The position numbers were made by a program, and so were the translations under genes. Below, piece by piece: positions 61,101 through 64,000 of a stretch of 64,000 nt of DNA. Position 1 is the first letter of the stretch. Each line of letters begins with the position of its first letter. Source of the DNA: Campylorhamphus procurvoides (Eukaryota; Chordata; Aves; Passeriformes; Dendrocolaptidae); NCBI GenBank assembly GCA_013396655.1, contig WBMV01001912.1:434001-498000 (forward strand), written 5' to 3'. The notes beneath the pieces were generated by a model that was given only the letters and a program-made list of their open reading frames with translations, had not been told where the DNA came from and searched no databases.

Positions 61101-61767
61101 AAAGTAAACTACTCTGAATTCTCACAGCAGAAACTCGTCACTACTGCTTTTAAATGGTTTAGTAGCCTTTTAGCACTAGACAACACTACTTTTTTTTCTC
61201 CCAGAAAATAGTTGTTCATGGACTGGCTCAAGACCCTGCAAGACTAAGATGACTGCAGTCTTTGAGGAGGACAATTATAAGCAGAAAAAGGACAAAACAC
61301 TTCTTGGATCCATAATTTCTATGGAATTTAATCCATCATATAAATCAATAAAGACTGACAGTACTAAATAGCAAAATTCATGCATTAACAATGGCATCTT
61401 CAACCTATTTAGCTTTTTGCAATGTTTATATGAGATCTAAATAGAGATTACAATTGTGCAAATGTATTACACTTATGGCTATTTTGTCATTAACTACTTA
61501 GAAGAAAAAGCAGACGATTTCTAGCAGTTTCCTCAAATTCCTTCAATGTTACTTCAATTCCTACAATCTTTTTTTCATTTGTAATTGTTTCAAAAAAGAT
61601 TTAACATCTTTCTCAACATTGAGTTTTACTGCTCCACTTTAGTACTGTTTCAGTCTCAGTTGGGGAGTGGAGGAAGTGAAGTTTCATATGGGAAAGGAAA
61701 GCGAAAAGAATTTCATAATTCCTGCTACTCACTAAAATCTTACTCTAATTGACGTATAAAACATATA

Positions 61768-61796
61768 GGGGGGGGAGGGGGGGTGGGGGTTGGGGA
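61768..61796 (+). other. G-quadruplex-prone tract
   Basis: Runs of G8, G7, G5 and G4 are separated by single or double bases (A, T, TT). This meets the four-run, short-loop rule for a stable intramolecular G-quadruplex on the plus strand. It is isolated in AT-rich DNA with no gene or repeat beside it. Confidence 0.7.
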
Positions 61797-62794
61797 CGGT
61801 GAGGCCTAAAGCAAAGAGTGAACGGCAGATTAAATGCTGGCAGTTTGAGATGATAATGATAACTGTTTCCGATTCTGAAGGACTTTCCCCGAAAAAGGAA
61901 ATGTGATTCTATTTATGATGGTACATTTAAATCCTCCACATAGAAATGTTTATGTCAATTGAACAGTTCCATGGAACAACAGGTAAGTATTAGCTTAACA
62001 GAATTGTTCAGCACTTTATTTCAAACTTCAGTGCCATCTCTGACATCAAAACATCAGTCTTCAAGAAAAAGAATTCTTCAATGAGTTTTTAATAGCTTTC
62101 CAGTAACAGCACGTCACAAAACACAAACATTCCAGAAAACAAAAGTTCAGATTTGCAGGAGAAAGGCTTAAGTGAGAAGTATCAAAATATCTTGATTATC
62201 CAGGTTGTTCTTTCCCAAAAGATTCTAAACTGAATAGGCTCACTGTTTCTTTGAAATCACTTTAACAAACATGGAACTGTCTGGACACTTGCAAGGGTGG
62301 GGCATAGATGTGAGTTTTCCAAGAATGAAACAGACCATCTGCGGATTTCCCATGTTTTCTATTCTCTACAGCCTCCTTTGTCAGATCTCTAAGCGGTACA
62401 CTATCTGAGAGAAACTGAAACAATATCTTGTAATTGATCATGTTTATACACTAGTTAAGGCAGAAGTGTAAAGAAGAAGTTACTGCAGAGCTCCTTGTCA
62501 CTAGAACACTAATCTATACTCTAAGAAAACAAAGCCTGTGGATCATAAACAACAGGGACAGCTCTACTCATCCACAGTTTGTGAATAATTTTTTTGAAAG
62601 CTGACAACAAAACCTAAAAAGAAACCTTTTCCCTAGTGTAGCATACATGTTGCATTCCCAAGATAAACCAATGGTCAGCTATACGGCTACAGTTGTTACA
62701 GTACAAAGCCATACAGTCAATTTTAAGCTTTTGTTTCTTTGTGTATAGTTCTTTTGTTTGCTCCTAATCACTTCCAATGGTTCAACTGTCCACA

Positions 62795-62890
62795 ACAGTA
62801 AAAAACCACAAACAAACAAAAAAACCAACCAAACAAACAAACCACCAATAAACCCCCACAAAACAAAACAAAAAAACACACACAAAAAAA
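62795..62890 (+). repeat. A-rich (CAAA)n low-complexity island
   Basis: About 95 bases of AAAC, CAAA and CCAA units. The minus-strand frames through it translate as hydrophobic nonsense rich in F, L, V and C and should not be taken as membrane proteins. Confidence 0.85.
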
Positions 62891-63569
62891 AGATATGAAA
62901 CATACAATGTCAAATTTATGAATAGGCTGATGCCCCTGAATGCATCTTACAAGTTTTGCTCCATGCATTGTCTTTTCTGTTGGCATAAACACACCTGAGA
63001 GGGAGAATTGCTTCAAGGAAAGCCTACTGAATCTACAGAGAGCATCTGGCACAACTGATGTTTTTCTCCATCCTAGAGAATATTATAGGGCATCATCTTG
63101 TGTTCCTTCTACATAATTATATTTATCTGTCTGCCCCTCCATGACCACCTTAAACTTACCACAAAATTCAGGTAACACATCTAGTCTCATAGCAGAAACC
63201 TCCCATATTTTTCTTATTGAAACCCTATATAAACCAACTACTTCAATGATACACGCCTTACAAACAAAACAGTATCTATTTTATGGTGCATTCTAAGAAC
63301 TTGCCTAATTTGAAAAACTGCTGACTTAAGAAAAATAAGCTCAGTATGTATTTCTTTTTTTTTTTCCTGGCAAATATTTGATGTCTTCTAATGTTAAACT
63401 GCACTAAGTTTTGGGGTTTTTTAATTACAATTTTCACAAGAAGTTCCTCAAGTGCCAAGAGACAGAAATTCTCAAATATTTTTAGAAGAAAATCTGAAAA
63501 AAAAAAGGCAAACTACATCAAATAATTGCTTTGAGGCCCAAACCAGTGAAAGTCTACTTTCAGAAAGGA

Positions 63570-63621
63570 ATCAATGACCCTTGTGGGTTCCTCCCAACTC
63601 AGAATATTCTGTGATTCTGTG
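63570..63621 (+). mobile_element. CR1 3' tail fragment
   Basis: AATCAATGACCCTTGTGGGT, TCCTCCCAACTCAGAATATT and two exact ATTCTGTG octamers (63,606-63,621) form a short but well-preserved CR1 3' terminus. Only about 50 bases are recognisable, a typical severely 5'-truncated insertion. Confidence 0.9.
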
Positions 63622-64000
63622 AAGGTAGCTTTGCATATGCCTTCAGTTGCCCTTCATCTTCAAGAAAATGGTATGACATCATAATATTGCAAATATCTTG
63701 TCTTGACTACCTTCTACAGAAACAGAAGACATAGGGATCTGAGAAGAAACAGTTGTGTTTTCCTTGCTTGCAGAGATATTCAAGGGCTTGTACATTCTAG
63801 AAAAGTGTTCTGAGCCTTCACTAAGCTAGAGCACTTATCTCCATATTTACCATAAAATTTTGGGTTATTCAATAAGCAGTGTAGATATTTACATTTATTC
63901 TCCTCACTCAGCAAAATAGACATGATTTAAAAAAAACAAACAAACAAACAAAAAACCCACAAAACCAACATTTGACAAATACTCTGAGGTAGCTATCAAT
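63622..64000. other. AT-rich non-coding stretch
   Basis: No gene. A (CAAA)n tract lies at 63,928-63,967 near the window end. Confidence 0.5.

Larger units (their letters stand above)
58173..63569. other. AT-rich non-coding stretch
   Basis: No gene or transposon end recognised in about 5.4 kb. It contains a T-rich (TTTG)n tract at 60,368-60,396, the G-rich tract at 61,768-61,796 and an A-rich (CAAA)n island at 62,795-62,890. Confidence 0.45.

Noticed and set aside
62679..63052. Overlapping minus-strand frames with long hydrophobic runs
   Set aside because: They run through the (CAAA)n island at 62,795-62,890 and have no splice or start support.
1..64000. tRNA, rRNA, CRISPR arrays, bacterial operators or riboswitches
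   Set aside because: I found no cloverleaf with A/B boxes, no rRNA landmarks and no regularly spaced repeat arrays; the window is vertebrate nuclear DNA.

Overview
This is a non-coding-dominated, AT-rich stretch of a bird nuclear genome. The evidence is the repeats. Chicken-repeat-1 (CR1) LINE fragments carry recognisable reverse-transcriptase remnants and 3' ends with the ATTCTRTG octamer. Several solo long terminal repeats (LTRs) belong to families I know from neoavian genomes. CpG is scarce, long A/T runs are common, and there are no prokaryotic-style operons or close-packed genes. The species cannot be fixed from this window.

Layout. About 3.1-4.8 kb is a plus-strand CR1 RT fragment. 5.8-6.2 kb is a minus-strand LTR. 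8.3 kb is a short CR1 tail, followed by an A-rich island. 21.5-24.0 kb is a repeat cluster: an LTR on plus, a different LTR on minus, an A-rich tract and a 1.5 kb CR1 on plus. 32.6-33.0 kb is an avian LTR that appears to carry a roughly 30 bp internal inversion. 38.8-39.4 kb is a minus-strand LTR. 44.8-46.5 kb is a decayed CR1 with a tiny opposite-strand CR1 tail inside it. 52.4-53.0 kb is a minus-strand LTR. 56.3-56.7 kb is a CR1 3' region. 57.1-58.2 kb is an LTR remnant abutting a minus-strand CR1. Isolated CR1 3' tails lie at 15.8, 41.1, 43.3 and 63.6 kb. The rest looks like intron or intergenic DNA with poly-A/T runs, (CAAA)n and (TTGG)n islands and two G-quadruplex-prone tracts.

Coding content. 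No complete gene is visible and most open frames look accidental. The best coding signal is a set of short minus-strand frames bounded by good splice sites. Three of them (about 36.0, 30.4 and 14.1 kb) share phase 1 and would join into the end of a type I single-pass membrane protein, with a hydrophobic helix, a short basic tail and a stop at 13,988. Two more (47.2 and 44.5 kb) share phase 0, and the 44.5 kb frame is unusually CpG-rich for its surroundings. I do not recognise the protein. Whether these frames belong to one gene is an inference, and all calls are low to moderate confidence.
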